A stretch of 64,000 nt of DNA from Naasia aerilata (GTDB lineage Bacteria; Actinomycetota; Actinomycetes; Actinomycetales; Microbacteriaceae). The stretch covers positions 2,418,001 to 2,482,000 of the forward strand of contig NZ_AP027731.1 of NCBI RefSeq assembly GCF_030296595.1, read 5' to 3'. Both the position numbers and the translations under genes were made by a program. Below are positions 9,649 to 18,038 of the stretch, piece after piece; position 1 is the first letter of the stretch; each line of letters opens with the position of its first letter. The notes beneath the pieces were generated by a model. The model was given only the letters and a program-made list of their open reading frames with translations, made no database searches and was not told where the DNA came from.

Positions 9649-10737
9649 ATGGAACAGTCCGCGCCGGATCCGGTCTCGATCGAGGCGGTGGAGGATCTCC
9701 GCGACCGGCTGCGGCGAGCGCGGTTCTACGAGGGGCCCGTGCGAGGCGGCTGGGACTGGGGTGTGGACCGCGACTACCTGCGCTCCCTCGTCCGCTACTG
9801 GGAGCAGGACTACGACTGGTCCGCCGCCGAGGCTCGCATCCGCGCGCTGCCGTGGGTGAAGGCAGGCCGCGAGCATCCCCTCCGCGTGATCCACCAGACC
9901 GCGTCGGATTCGGACCCGGTCGTGCTGCTGCTGCACGGCTGGCCGGATTCCGTGCTCCGCTTCGAGCGGGTTCTTCCTCTCCTCGAAGACGTGAACGTGG
10001 TCGTGCCCGCCCTTCCCGGGTTCCCCTTCGCCGTGCCGTACCCGGGCGGCGGCGCATCGTCGATCGAGATGGCCGCGGTGGTCGCCGAGGCGATGGACGA
10101 CCTCGGGTACCGGCGGTACGTCGTCTCGGCGGGGGACGTGGGGTGCGATGTCGCGGAGGCGCTGGCCGCTCTGCGGCCCGAGGCGGTCGCCGCGCTGCAC
10201 CTGACCGACCTGTCGCAGTACCACTTCCTGGTGGACCTTCCGGCCGATCTGTCGCCGGCGGAGTCGGAGTACGTCGAGATGGGCAGAGGCTGGCAGGCGC
10301 GCGAGGGCGGCTACATGCACGAGCAGTCCACGAGGCCCTGGACCGTGGCTGCCGGCCTCCAGGACTCTCCGGTGGGTCTCGCCGCGTGGCTCCTCGAGAA
10401 GCTGCGCGCGTGGACGGACAACGCGGGCGACGTGGAGTCCGTCTTCTCGCGGGACGACCTGCTGACCTGGATCTCCGCCTACTGGTTCTCCGGGTGCATC
10501 GGAACGTCCTTCTTCCCGTACGCGGCCGCCGGCGGCAAGCCCTGGCCGAGGATCGAGGCGCCGTCTGTCTTCACGATCTTCCCGAAGGACCTGGTCAACG
10601 CGCCTCGCGAGTTCGTCGAGCGCTTCTTCCGGGTCGTGTCCTGGACGGAGCCGGACCGGGGCGGACACTTCGCGGCGTGGGAGGATCCCGAGCCCTACAT
10701 CGCCGGGGTCCGAACGGCGCTCGCCGCGGCGGTCTAG
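9649..10737 (+). CDS. Epoxide hydrolase-like alpha/beta hydrolase
   Basis: A 362-residue cytoplasmic hydrolase. An N-terminal epoxide-hydrolase cap-like region (VEDLRDRLRRARF...WDWGVDRDYLRSLVRYWEQDYDW) precedes the alpha/beta-hydrolase fold. The oxyanion region is LLHGWPDSVLRFE. The nucleophile-elbow equivalent is SAGDVGCDVAEAL, where Asp replaces Ser as in epoxide hydrolases. The catalytic histidine is in GGHFAAWEDP. GAGGAG lies 12 bases before the ATG at 9649. It sits directly downstream of tRNA-Val. The physiological substrate is unknown. Confidence 0.85.
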   Translation: MEQSAPDPVSIEAVEDLRDRLRRARFYEGPVRGGWDWGVDRDYLRSLVRYWEQDYDWSAAEARIRALPWVKAGREHPLRVIHQTASDSDPVVLLLHGWPDSVLRFERVLPLLEDVNVVVPALPGFPFAVPYPGGGASSIEMAAVVAEAMDDLGYRRYVVSAGDVGCDVAEALAALRPEAVAALHLTDLSQYHFLVDLPADLSPAESEYVEMGRGWQAREGGYMHEQSTRPWTVAAGLQDSPVGLAAWLLEKLRAWTDNAGDVESVFSRDDLLTWISAYWFSGCIGTSFFPYAAAGGKPWPRIEAPSVFTIFPKDLVNAPREFVERFFRVVSWTEPDRGGHFAAWEDPEPYIAGVRTALAAAV

Positions 10738-10851
10738 CCCGGCGTACCCCCACCCGGGCGCCACCACCACTGGGGCGCGAACTGGCGGGCCAGCGCGAGT
10801 CAGAATCCCTGGTGGGCGGCAATTTGCCGTCCCTGAAGGGGAACCGCCATC

Positions 10852-11565
10852 ATGGCACGCTCGTTCGCGCTTCGAGTCGCCGCTGCCGCACTCGTCGCCA
10901 CCACTACCTCGCTCGCTCTGTCGGCCTGGATCACGGACACGTCGACCGACCCGGTGAGCCGGCTCGCCAGCCAGCTCACCGCCGGTGCCGGGAGCAAGGT
11001 GTTCGTGGAGCACGGTGACGACCATGAGGGCCGCGTGCTCACGGGGCAGCGTGCCTACGCCACCGTTCTCGACAACGCGAAGCGCGCAGGCGGCGTGTGC
11101 CAGGTCCGCGACGGCTACCACAACGCGGACCCCGCGGGCCTCTCGCCCGACATCTCTCGCTACTCGATCACCCGCTGCGACTTCGAGGGTCTGGGCATCG
11201 CGCTCTACCGGTGGGGCGCGGGCCAGTTCCCGCAGTTCGGCTTCGACCAGCAGGTTCCGCAGCTGACCGCCGACGGCGCCTCCCTCGTGGTGGCCCGCGA
11301 AGGCGTCCGGGGCGTCGGGCAGCAGCTCATCTTCGGCGACACGCTCAAGCACGTCGCCCAGTGGGCGACCACGGCGCTCGCCGCCCAGGGACAGCCCGGG
11401 TACCTCGTGGACTGCGGGACGCACCGCGTGGGCGTCGACGAGAAGACCGTCGACTGCATCGCGACCGCTCCGAACGGGGAGACCCTTCCTGCTCGCGTCC
11501 GCATCGGCGGCCACGAGGGCCTCGCGCAGGTCACGCTCGGCACCGGACCCGTCAAGTTCGTCTGA
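10852..11565 (+). CDS. Secreted protein of unknown function
   Basis: A 237-residue protein that I do not recognise. The N terminus (MARSFALRVAAAALVATTTSLALSAW) is a signal peptide or single membrane anchor. The mature part has four cysteines (GGVCQVRDGY, TRCDFEG, YLVDCGTHR, TVDCIATAPNG) that could form two disulfides outside the membrane. The final TLPARVRIGGHEGLAQVTLGTGPVKF looks like a beta-rich domain. AGGGGAACC before the ATG supports the start. Neighbours give no functional clue. Confidence 0.75.
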   Translation: MARSFALRVAAAALVATTTSLALSAWITDTSTDPVSRLASQLTAGAGSKVFVEHGDDHEGRVLTGQRAYATVLDNAKRAGGVCQVRDGYHNADPAGLSPDISRYSITRCDFEGLGIALYRWGAGQFPQFGFDQQVPQLTADGASLVVAREGVRGVGQQLIFGDTLKHVAQWATTALAAQGQPGYLVDCGTHRVGVDEKTVDCIATAPNGETLPARVRIGGHEGLAQVTLGTGPVKFV

Positions 11566-11634
11566 GCGTCGATCGCCTCGCGCTTGTCGCAGAGGGCGTG
11601 GCCGGCCGTGACCGGATCTGTGACAGATCCCGGA

Positions 11635-11670
11635 TCTCGAGACGCAGCCGCGCGGCTCCTCAATCAGCGG
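11635..11670. repeat. REP-like palindromic element, copy 1
   Basis: This matches the dispersed element seen at 32691, 32769 and 47906: TCTCGAGACG, a short GC palindrome, then CTCCTCAATCAGCGG. It lies in the intergenic region between the secreted protein and the small minus-strand ORF. A separate 7-bp hairpin (GGATCTG/CAGATCC, 11614-11630) lies just upstream. Confidence 0.65.
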
Positions 11671-11703
11671 AACCGCGTAGCGCCAGCGCCTTCCGCCTAG
11701 CGC

Positions 11704-11823
11704 CTAGCGCCCGAGCTGCGCGCTGACGATGGCGGTGATGTCGATGGGCTGCGTGGGCGGCAGTGCGACGTCGGCCGGGTCGATGGGAGACGGGGCGCCG
11801 GGCGTCGGGGCGGGGGTGTTCAT
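11704..11823 (-). CDS. Possible small protein, 39 residues
   Basis: An ATG at 11823, preceded on the minus strand by AGGGAG at good spacing, opens a 39-codon frame ending in TAG. The product begins MNTPAPTPGAPSPIDPADVA, is proline-rich at its N terminus, and ends PIDITAIVSAQLGR. I do not recognise it, and there is no processing or modification gene beside it. Support is only the ribosome-binding site and the otherwise empty intergenic location. Confidence 0.4.
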   Translation of the reverse strand: MNTPAPTPGAPSPIDPADVALPPTQPIDITAIVSAQLGR

Positions 11824-12081
11824 GGCGTGCTCCCTGGGGCGATTCGTCGGGATGGGATGCGACCAGAGCTTCGAGTGGCTGCGTCCACGGTCCGCTGATC
11901 GCCCGCGGCTCGGCAGGGGCGAATGTCCCGAGAAGTCGACAGACCTGTCTGCCTGCGAGGCCCGCCACGCGGGGCTCGCGCGCCTCCCAGGAGACGCCCG
12001 GGCGTGTCGCTAGGCTCGCGCCACTCGCGCACCTTCTCCCTAGGAAACCGCGCCCTGTTCCCCCTCGATGGAGTGCCCCGC

Positions 12082-12822
12082 GTGACGATCGACGCCCCGC
12101 CCGCCCCCGCCACCAACCCCATCCCCGTGGCCGGGGAGCCGCCTCGGCGCCCGCGCAGCGAGCCCCGCCTCGGGCGGTTCCTCAACAACGTCGAGCTGGT
12201 GACGGCGATCCTGCTGGGCGTCGTCTCCGTCACGACGGCGTACGCGTCGTTCCAGGCATCCCTCTACGACGGGGAGACAGCGAAGCAGTTCAGCGCGGGC
12301 CAGAACTCGCAGACGGAGGCGGAGTCGCTCTACCTCGAGGCGAACCAGCAGTACATCCGCGACGTGCAGCTCTGGGACCAGCTGACCGAGCTGCAGATCG
12401 AGGTCGACAACGTCCCGGCGGAGGCGGCCACCTCGCAGCTCAAGTACGACACCCTGATGTTCACCTCGGTCTCCGACGACCTCAACGCCGCGATCCTGTG
12501 GTCCGCCGACCAGAACGCCGCGAACCCGGCCGAGTACACGAGCCCCTTCACGTCCGAGGAGTATCAGGACGCGCTCTTCGGCGCCTGGGCGGACGAGGAC
12601 GACAAGTCGGAGGCCGCCTTCAAGGCCGGCGACGCCGCCGACAAGAGCGGCGACTCGCTGACGCTGACCACGGTGCTCATGGCCGTCTCGCTCTTCCTGC
12701 TCGGTCTCGCCGCGGTCGCCCGCCAGCTCCGCGTCCAGCTCATCCTCATGAGCGTCTCGATCGTCATCTACGCCGTGTCGCTCGTGCTGACCTTCAGCGT
12801 GCCGTTCATGGCATGGTGGTGA
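12082..12822 (+). CDS. Membrane protein of unknown function
   Basis: A 246-residue protein. One membrane segment (ELVTAILLGVVSVTTAYASFQASLY) follows a short proline-rich cytoplasmic N terminus. A long hydrophilic, probably helical middle region (AKQFSAGQNSQTEAESLYLEANQQYIRDVQLWDQL) precedes two C-terminal membrane segments (LTTVLMAVSLFLLGLAAVA and LILMSVSIVIYAVSLVLTFSVPF). The architecture resembles DUF4337-type proteins, but that assignment is tentative. The GTG at 12082 with GGAG upstream is preferred over an in-frame GTG far upstream. Confidence 0.75.
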   Translation: MTIDAPPAPATNPIPVAGEPPRRPRSEPRLGRFLNNVELVTAILLGVVSVTTAYASFQASLYDGETAKQFSAGQNSQTEAESLYLEANQQYIRDVQLWDQLTELQIEVDNVPAEAATSQLKYDTLMFTSVSDDLNAAILWSADQNAANPAEYTSPFTSEEYQDALFGAWADEDDKSEAAFKAGDAADKSGDSLTLTTVLMAVSLFLLGLAAVARQLRVQLILMSVSIVIYAVSLVLTFSVPFMAWW

Positions 12823-12884
12823 CGCCGGTCAGGAGCCGCTAGGGCTCGCTCGCTAGCCTGTCGGGATCGAGCGAGAGGACGCGC

Positions 12885-13526
12885 ATGAGCACGATCGCGA
12901 TCATCGGCGGGCACGGCAAGGTCGGCCTGCTGACCAGCAGGGAGCTGGCCTCGAGCGGGCACAGCGTCCGCTCGGTCATCCGGAACCCCGAGCACGCCGC
13001 CGAGGTGGAGGCGAGCGGTGCCGAGGCCGTCGTCCTCGACATCGAGCGGGCCACACCGTCCGAGCTCGCCGACGCGCTCGGACCGGTCGACGCGGTGATC
13101 TTCACGGCGGGCGCCGGCGGAGGATCGGGGGACGCCCGCAAGGAGACGGTCGACCACCAGGGGGCGCTCAAGACGATCGGCGCCGCGTCCGAGCTCGGCG
13201 TGCGGCGGTTCGCGATCGTCTCCTACCTCGGGGCGGACGAGCCGGCGGCGGATCCGGCGATGGCCGCCTACCAGCGCGCGAAGCACGCGGCGGACGACGC
13301 GGTCCGGGCGAGCAGCCTCGACTGGACGATCGTGCGTCCCGGTCACCTCAACGACGACGCGCCCACCCGCCGGGTCACCATCGACGACGCGCTCACCGAG
13401 GGCACGACGAGCCGCGGCAACGTGGCGGCGCTGCTCGCGCTGCTGGTCACAGATGCCCCGGCACCGCGCCGCGTGCTCAACGTCGTGGACGGCGACACCG
13501 ACCTCCGCGAGGCGCTCGCCCGCTGA
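12885..13526 (+). CDS. Atypical SDR, NAD(P)-binding Rossmann protein
   Basis: A 213-residue NAD(P)H-binding protein of the atypical short-chain dehydrogenase group. The N-terminal nucleotide motif is IAIIGGHGKVGLLTSREL. Next comes VIRNPEHAAEVEASGAEAVVLDIE, as in SDR5/YwnB-like oxidoreductases, then VDAVIFTAGAGGGSGDARKETVDHQGA and a variant active-site region (IVSYLGAD...YQRAKHAADDAVRASSLDWTIVRPGHL). The partner substrate is unknown. It is monocistronic, convergent with the SDR gene that ends at 13606. Confidence 0.85.
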   Translation: MSTIAIIGGHGKVGLLTSRELASSGHSVRSVIRNPEHAAEVEASGAEAVVLDIERATPSELADALGPVDAVIFTAGAGGGSGDARKETVDHQGALKTIGAASELGVRRFAIVSYLGADEPAADPAMAAYQRAKHAADDAVRASSLDWTIVRPGHLNDDAPTRRVTIDDALTEGTTSRGNVAALLALLVTDAPAPRRVLNVVDGDTDLREALAR

Positions 13527-13605
13527 GGGCCGCGCTCGACCGCATCGTTCCGGACTGTCCGCATCGGTCTCCGGTTGCGGTTTGTCCGAAGTGATGCGGG
13601 AAGGC

Positions 13606-14478
13606 TCACCAGCTGCCGAAGAGGCGGCGCCCCCAGGTCACCACAAGCCGCGGATACGACTCCGGGAACAGGCGGACGAGCCGATCCACCGCGGCGGCCT
13701 GCGCGATGAGCACGCGACCGCGCTTGCGGGCGACCGCCGCCAGGATGAGGCGGGCGGCCTCCTCCGCAGGCGTGCGGAACAGCCGCTCCTCGTACACGCG
13801 GACCCGCTCCAGGTGCTCGGCGGGGATGTCCGCCCCGCCGGGCCCGTATGCCGACCGTGCGATGTTCGTGCGCACGCCGCCCGGGTGCACGACCGTCACC
13901 GCGACCGGGAGGCCTTCGGCCAGCATCTCGGTGCGCAGGGCTTCGGTGAAGCCGCGCACCCCGAACTTGGACGTCACGTACGGGGCGAGACCCGGCTGCG
14001 CCAGGAACCCGTTGAGGCTCGACACGTTGACGACGTGGCCGTCCCCGGAGGCGATGAGGTGCGGCAGGAACTCCTTGGTGCCGTGGATGACGCCCCACAG
14101 GTTGACCCCGAGCACGCGCTCGAAGGCCTCGTACCCGGTGTGGGCGACGGTCGTGCCGCCGCCCGCGATGCCCGCGTTGTTGTACACCTGGTGGACGACG
14201 CCGAAGCGTGCGACCACCTCGCGCGCGAAGGCAGCCACGGCGGCGCGGTCGGAGACGTCGACCCGGGACGCGAGGACCTCGCCGCCCGCCGTCTCGATCA
14301 GGCGTGCCGTCTCCTCGAGGCCCGACCGGTCCCAGTCCGCGATCGCGAGCCGCGCGCCGTGCCCGGCGAGGGCGTCGGCGAGCGCGCGGCCGATCCCGGA
14401 TCCGGCGCCTGTGACCACGGCCACCTTGCCCCGGAAGGCGGAGCCCTCAGGCGTGCCCGACCGGCGGCGGCGTCTCAC
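13606..14478 (-). CDS. Classical short-chain dehydrogenase/reductase
   Basis: A 290-residue SDR with the cofactor motif VTGAGSGIGRALADALAGHG, the structural NNAGIAG, and the active site SSLNGFLAQPGLAPYVTSKFG (Ser, Tyr, Lys). The GTG start at 14478 overlaps the stop of the polymerase gene by four bases (GTGA), so the two are translationally coupled. The C-terminal tail (VDRLVRLFPESYPRLVVTWGRRLFG) resembles actinobacterial SDRs annotated as acting on lipid-like substrates. The reaction is not determinable here. Confidence 0.88.
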   Translation of the reverse strand: MRRRRRSGTPEGSAFRGKVAVVTGAGSGIGRALADALAGHGARLAIADWDRSGLEETARLIETAGGEVLASRVDVSDRAAVAAFAREVVARFGVVHQVYNNAGIAGGGTTVAHTGYEAFERVLGVNLWGVIHGTKEFLPHLIASGDGHVVNVSSLNGFLAQPGLAPYVTSKFGVRGFTEALRTEMLAEGLPVAVTVVHPGGVRTNIARSAYGPGGADIPAEHLERVRVYEERLFRTPAEEAARLILAAVARKRGRVLIAQAAAVDRLVRLFPESYPRLVVTWGRRLFGSW

Positions 14479-15445
14479 TCCTCGGTCTCCGGCACGGGCG
14501 GCACCTCGGCGCCCGCGTGCTCGTCGCGGTCGGCCCACTCGAGCAGGGGCGCGATGTCGAACACCGCGTCGTCGATGCCGGCGTGGAGGTCGCCGAGCGC
14601 GGCGTAGCGCGCGGGCACGGTCGCGATGGTGTTGTCCTCGGGATTCACGTCGTCCACCTCATCCCAGCGGATCGGCGTCGACACGGTGCCCCGGGGTGTT
14701 CCGCGCACGGAGTAGGCGGCGGCGATCGTGTGGTCCCGCGCATTCTGGTTGTAGTCGAGGAAGAGCTGGGCCGGATCCCGGTCCCGGCGCCACCAGGTCG
14801 TCGTGACATCCTCCGGTGCCCGCCGCTCCACCTCGCGGGCGAAGGCCAGGGCCGCCCGGCGGACCTCGTCGAAGCCGTGCTCGGGCGGAATCCTGACGTA
14901 GATGTGCATGCCGCTGCCACCCGACGTCTTCGGCCAGCCGGTCGCGCCGAGCTCGTCCAGCACCTCGTGGACGACGTGCGCGACCCGGCGCACGCGGTCG
15001 AACGGGCATTGCTCGCCCGGGTCCAGATCGATCCGCCACTCGTCGGGCCGCTCGATGTCGGCGCGGCGGCTGTTCCAGGGTGGAACTCGACCGTCGACAT
15101 CTGGACCGCCCAGATCACGTCGGGGAGCTCGGTCACGCACAGCTCGTGCACGGTCCGGCGGAACCGCGGGAAGAACACCGGGACCGTCTCGATCCAGGGC
15201 GGGGCGCCGGATGGAAGCCGCTTCTGGTGCACCTTCTCGCCGTCGATCCCGGTCGGATAGCGGTGCAGCATGCAGGGCCGCTCCCGGAGGGAGTTGACGA
15301 TGCCGTCGCCCACCGAGAGGTAGTACTGGACGAGGTCGAGCTTCGTCGCCCCGGTCTCGGGGAAGTACACGCGATCGGGGTTCGACACGCGGACGGTGTA
15401 CTGACCCGCGTCGACCTCGACGGCGGGCGTGCTGGAAGACGCCAT
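14475..15445 (-). CDS. LigD-type DNA polymerase/primase domain protein, one apparent frameshift
   Basis: A stand-alone PolDom of the archaeo-eukaryotic primase superfamily, about 323 residues corrected. Such proteins fill gaps in non-homologous end joining. Visible motifs are VYFPETGATKLDLVQYYLSVGD, WAVQMSTVEFHPWNSR, the metal-binding DEWRIDLDPG, TSGGSGMHIYVRI and DYNQNARDHTIAAAYSVRGT. The frame breaks at 15078-15080, where one more C on the coding strand restores FHPWNSRRADIERPDEW. No ligase domain, nuclease domain or ku gene is in the window. The stop overlaps the following SDR start. Confidence 0.88.
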
Positions 15446-15465
15446 GCCCCATTCAACCGCGTGCG

Positions 15466-16293
15466 TCAGACTGCGGCGATCCAGGGATCCTCGGGGTTGC
15501 GGTCGGGCCGGAAGCCTTGGGCCTCCGCGAGCGCGGCGGCATCGGCCAGCCCGCGGCCGAGCGCCTCCGGCTCGTGCGCGTCACTGCCGAAGGTCACGCG
15601 TCGGCCGCCCTCCTCGCGCCACCAGCCGAGGATCGCCGGGTCGAGCGGGACCTTCGTGTTGATCTCCAGCGCCAGCTCTCCATCGGCCACCGCACGCAGG
15701 GCGAATCGCAGCTCCTCCTCGAAGTGCGCCGGGGAGAAGGGCACCCCTTCCTCGGGCCAGGACCGCACGGGGTAGTCGATGTGGGCGAGGGCGGTCAGCC
15801 CCTCGGAGGCGGCGACCAGGAGGGGGATCTCCCCGAGGTACTCGCGGTATGCGGGATCCGCCGGCCGGTGCCGGAACAGCTCGAAGGGCTCGGCGAACGC
15901 GTCGCCGTCCGGCAGGACGTGCAGGGAGCCGAGGATGCGCTCGAAGGCTCCCGTGGCCAGGAGGGCGGCGACCTCGTCGCGATGCCGGTGCGGCTGGCCG
16001 ACCTCCATCCCGGTGAGGATGCGCAGCTCGGGGTGCGCGAGGCGGCAGCGTTCGACGGACTCCAGATAGCCCTCGACGTCGAGCGGGGGAGCGGTGAGGA
16101 TGCCGTCCGTCACCAGCGGCCCGACGCTGTCCACCAGATAGCCGGCGCGGAAGGGCGTGAAGTCGACGTGCTCCGTGAAGGCCACGGCCGGGATGCCGAG
16201 CGCGACGGCCCGCGCGCAGGTCGCGTCCATGTCGCCGAAGCGCGCGTCCCAGGACCACTGGGAGTGGACGTGGCCGTCAGCGGGGAGCGCCAT
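15466..16293 (-). CDS. PHP-domain phosphatase (histidinol-phosphatase-like)
   Basis: A 275-residue metal-dependent phosphoesterase of the PHP family. It has the N-terminal metal motif DGHVHSQWSWDAR, then FTEHVDF, ILTGMEVGQPH, ILGSLHVL, ALAHIDYPVR and the C-terminal FGSDAHEPEALGRG. These are the metal ligands of HisK-type histidinol-phosphate phosphatases and related enzymes. I chose ATG 16293; an upstream in-frame ATG at 16317 would add eight residues. The HisD-like gene lies 12 kb away and no his operon is present, so the substrate is open. Confidence 0.83.
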   Translation of the reverse strand: MALPADGHVHSQWSWDARFGDMDATCARAVALGIPAVAFTEHVDFTPFRAGYLVDSVGPLVTDGILTAPPLDVEGYLESVERCRLAHPELRILTGMEVGQPHRHRDEVAALLATGAFERILGSLHVLPDGDAFAEPFELFRHRPADPAYREYLGEIPLLVAASEGLTALAHIDYPVRSWPEEGVPFSPAHFEEELRFALRAVADGELALEINTKVPLDPAILGWWREEGGRRVTFGSDAHEPEALGRGLADAAALAEAQGFRPDRNPEDPWIAAV

Positions 16294-16338
16294 CCCGCGA
16301 GTCTGCCACCCGCGCATCGCGGACGGCTTCGGGCGGGC

Positions 16339-17021
16339 TCAGCGGCCGGCCGTCGCCCACTCCGGGCGCAGCCTCTCGACGCCGTCGAGGAGGAGGTCGA
16401 GGCCGGTCTCGAACTCGACCGTGAAGTCGTAGCCGCCGCGGCTCATCTCGACGACCATCTCGATCAAGTAGGGGTAGAGCTCCATGGCGGCAGGCGGCTG
16501 CAGATCGCGCTTCTGCCGAGCGACCGCCCCGGACTCCTCGGCCGTCTCGAAGCCGAGGCCGCGCTCCTGCAGCGCGAAGCCGTAGATGTAGGCGTCGAGC
16601 GCCGACGTGGTGTGCACGGCGGTCGAGAACGAGAACCCGGCGCTGCGGAGGCAGCCCAGCATCGCGTTGTGCGCCGCGAGGTTGGCCGGACCGGGTCGCA
16701 TCCGGCCCTCCATCAGGCCGTTCGCCCAGCGGTGCCTGCCGAGGGCTTGGCGGAGGGAGACCGAGCGCCTGCGCATCTCCGAGCGCCAGTCCGGCCCCTG
16801 GGCGGGGGCGGCCACCTCGCTCCAGACGATGTCGACCATCCCGTCGAGCAGGTCCTCCTTGTTCGCGACGTGCTTGTAGAGCGCCATCGGAACGACCCCC
16901 AGGTCTTGGGAGAGGGTCCGCATGGTCATGCCGTCGATGCCGACCCGGTCGGCCACCGCGACCGCCGCAATCAGCACCGAGTCGCGGTTGAGGCGCGCGC
17001 GGCGGGGGTCTCCTCGGGCAT
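16339..17021 (-). CDS. TetR-family repressor, one apparent frameshift near the N terminus
   Basis: About 227 residues after correction. From the ATG at 17021 (AGAGGTGA upstream), one extra C in the coding-strand run at 17004-17008 joins MPEETP to RRARLNRDSVLIAAVAVADR, the usual TetR lead-in. The helix-turn-helix is MTMRTLSQDLGVVPMALYKHVANKEDLLDGMVD. The C-terminal ligand domain is helical. Without correction the longest in-frame start is GTG 16977, which would lose the arm preceding the DNA-binding domain. It is divergent from the DUF4386 membrane gene. Two near-identical palindromes in the 142-bp gap are the obvious operators. Confidence 0.88.
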
Positions 17022-17062
17022 CGGGGTCACCTCTCGCACGTCGGCGCCGCAGCGCGGCGGGC

Positions 17063-17091
17063 TTGACAAGTGTACGTCATACACCTACCGT
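17063..17091 (+). promoter_or_regulatory. Promoter with operator box 1 between -35 and -10
   Basis: TTGACA (17063-17068) and TACCGT (17086-17091) are separated by 17 bp. The spacer holds GTGTACGTCATACAC (17070-17084), an imperfect palindrome that matches box 2 at 17103. A repressor bound here would block RNA polymerase on the DUF4386 gene. The TetR protein encoded divergently is the likely ligand-responsive repressor (inference). Confidence 0.65.
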
Positions 17092-17102
17092 ATCGGCATC
17101 TG

Positions 17103-17117
17103 GTGTACGTCGTACAC
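17103..17117. promoter_or_regulatory. Operator box 2 of the TetR/DUF4386 pair
   Basis: GTGTACGTCGTACAC is a perfect 7+1+7 palindrome. Its centre lies 33 bp (about three helical turns) from box 1. It sits in the untranslated region of the DUF4386 gene, 47 bp before its start. Confidence 0.7.
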
Positions 17118-17163
17118 CATCGGCGGCCCAGCTGCCGCAGACCCTCTCCCAGAAGGACCGCTC

Positions 17164-17889
17164 GTGACCCGCTCCAGAAGGACCGCCCTCATCACCGGGG
17201 TGCTGTTCGCCATCACCATCGTCTTCTCGATCCCCGGCGCGCTCCTCTATGGGCCGGTGCTCGACGATCCGGACTACGTGCTCGGCGCCGGGGCAGACGG
17301 CCAGGTCGCGCTCGGCGCCTTCTTCGAGATCCTCGTGGGCGTCGCCAACATCGGCACGGCGGTCGTGCTCTTCCCGCTGCTGCGGCGGGAGAGCGAGGCC
17401 CTCGCGCTGTCCTACGTGGCCTCGCGCATCGTCGAGTCGACGATCATCGCGGTCGGCATTCTCAGCATCCTGTCCGTCGTGACTCTCCGCCAGGGCGTGG
17501 CGGAGGGCACCGTCGCGGGATCCGACTCCGCGGTCGCCGCCGGCGCCGCACTCGTCGCACTGCACGGCGCGACGTTCCTCGTCGGTCCCGGGCTGCTCGC
17601 GGGGTTCGGCAACGGGCTCGTGCTGGGGTACCTGCTCTACAGGTCCCGCCTCGTCCCGCGCCCGATGGCCGTCCTCGGGCTCGTGGCAGGTCCGCTCGTG
17701 ATGGCGTCCGGGATCCTGGTGCTCTTCGGGGTCTACGACCAGGTCTCCGCCTGGTCGGGGCTCGCCACCCTGCCGGAGTTCGTCTGGGAGGCGTTCCTCG
17801 CCGTGTACCTCATCGTCAAGGGCTTCCGGCCGGCCCCGCCGACCCCGGGCGACACCGCGTCCGCGAGTCCGAGCGCCGTCTCCGCCTGA
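17164..17889 (+). CDS. DUF4386 membrane protein
   Basis: A 241-residue integral membrane protein with about six hydrophobic segments. The first is LITGVLFAITIVFSIPGALLYGPVL, followed by LGAFFEILVGVANIGTAVVLFPLL and AVLGLVAGPLVMASGILVLFGVY. The pattern matches DUF4386, a family of unknown function often linked to TetR regulators. The GTG start has GAAGGA upstream. Expression is probably controlled by the divergent TetR through the two operator boxes. Confidence 0.82.
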   Translation: MTRSRRTALITGVLFAITIVFSIPGALLYGPVLDDPDYVLGAGADGQVALGAFFEILVGVANIGTAVVLFPLLRRESEALALSYVASRIVESTIIAVGILSILSVVTLRQGVAEGTVAGSDSAVAAGAALVALHGATFLVGPGLLAGFGNGLVLGYLLYRSRLVPRPMAVLGLVAGPLVMASGILVLFGVYDQVSAWSGLATLPEFVWEAFLAVYLIVKGFRPAPPTPGDTASASPSAVSA

Positions 17890-18038
17890 TCCGCACGATC
17901 CGCGGGTCGTGCGGACCGATCCCAGGCGGGTGCGGGGGAGCGCGCGTCCGCTCGACCCGCGGCCGGGTCGGAGCGTTCCTCGGCGGGAGGGGGCGGACCG
18001 GCCCTGACCGGGGGCGCCGAGGCCGGTACCGTTGAGGC

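Noticed and set aside
15517-17889. 790-codon open frame on the plus strand
   Set aside because: Its first two thirds run antisense to the PHP and TetR genes. Only the part from 17164 is a real protein (DUF4386).
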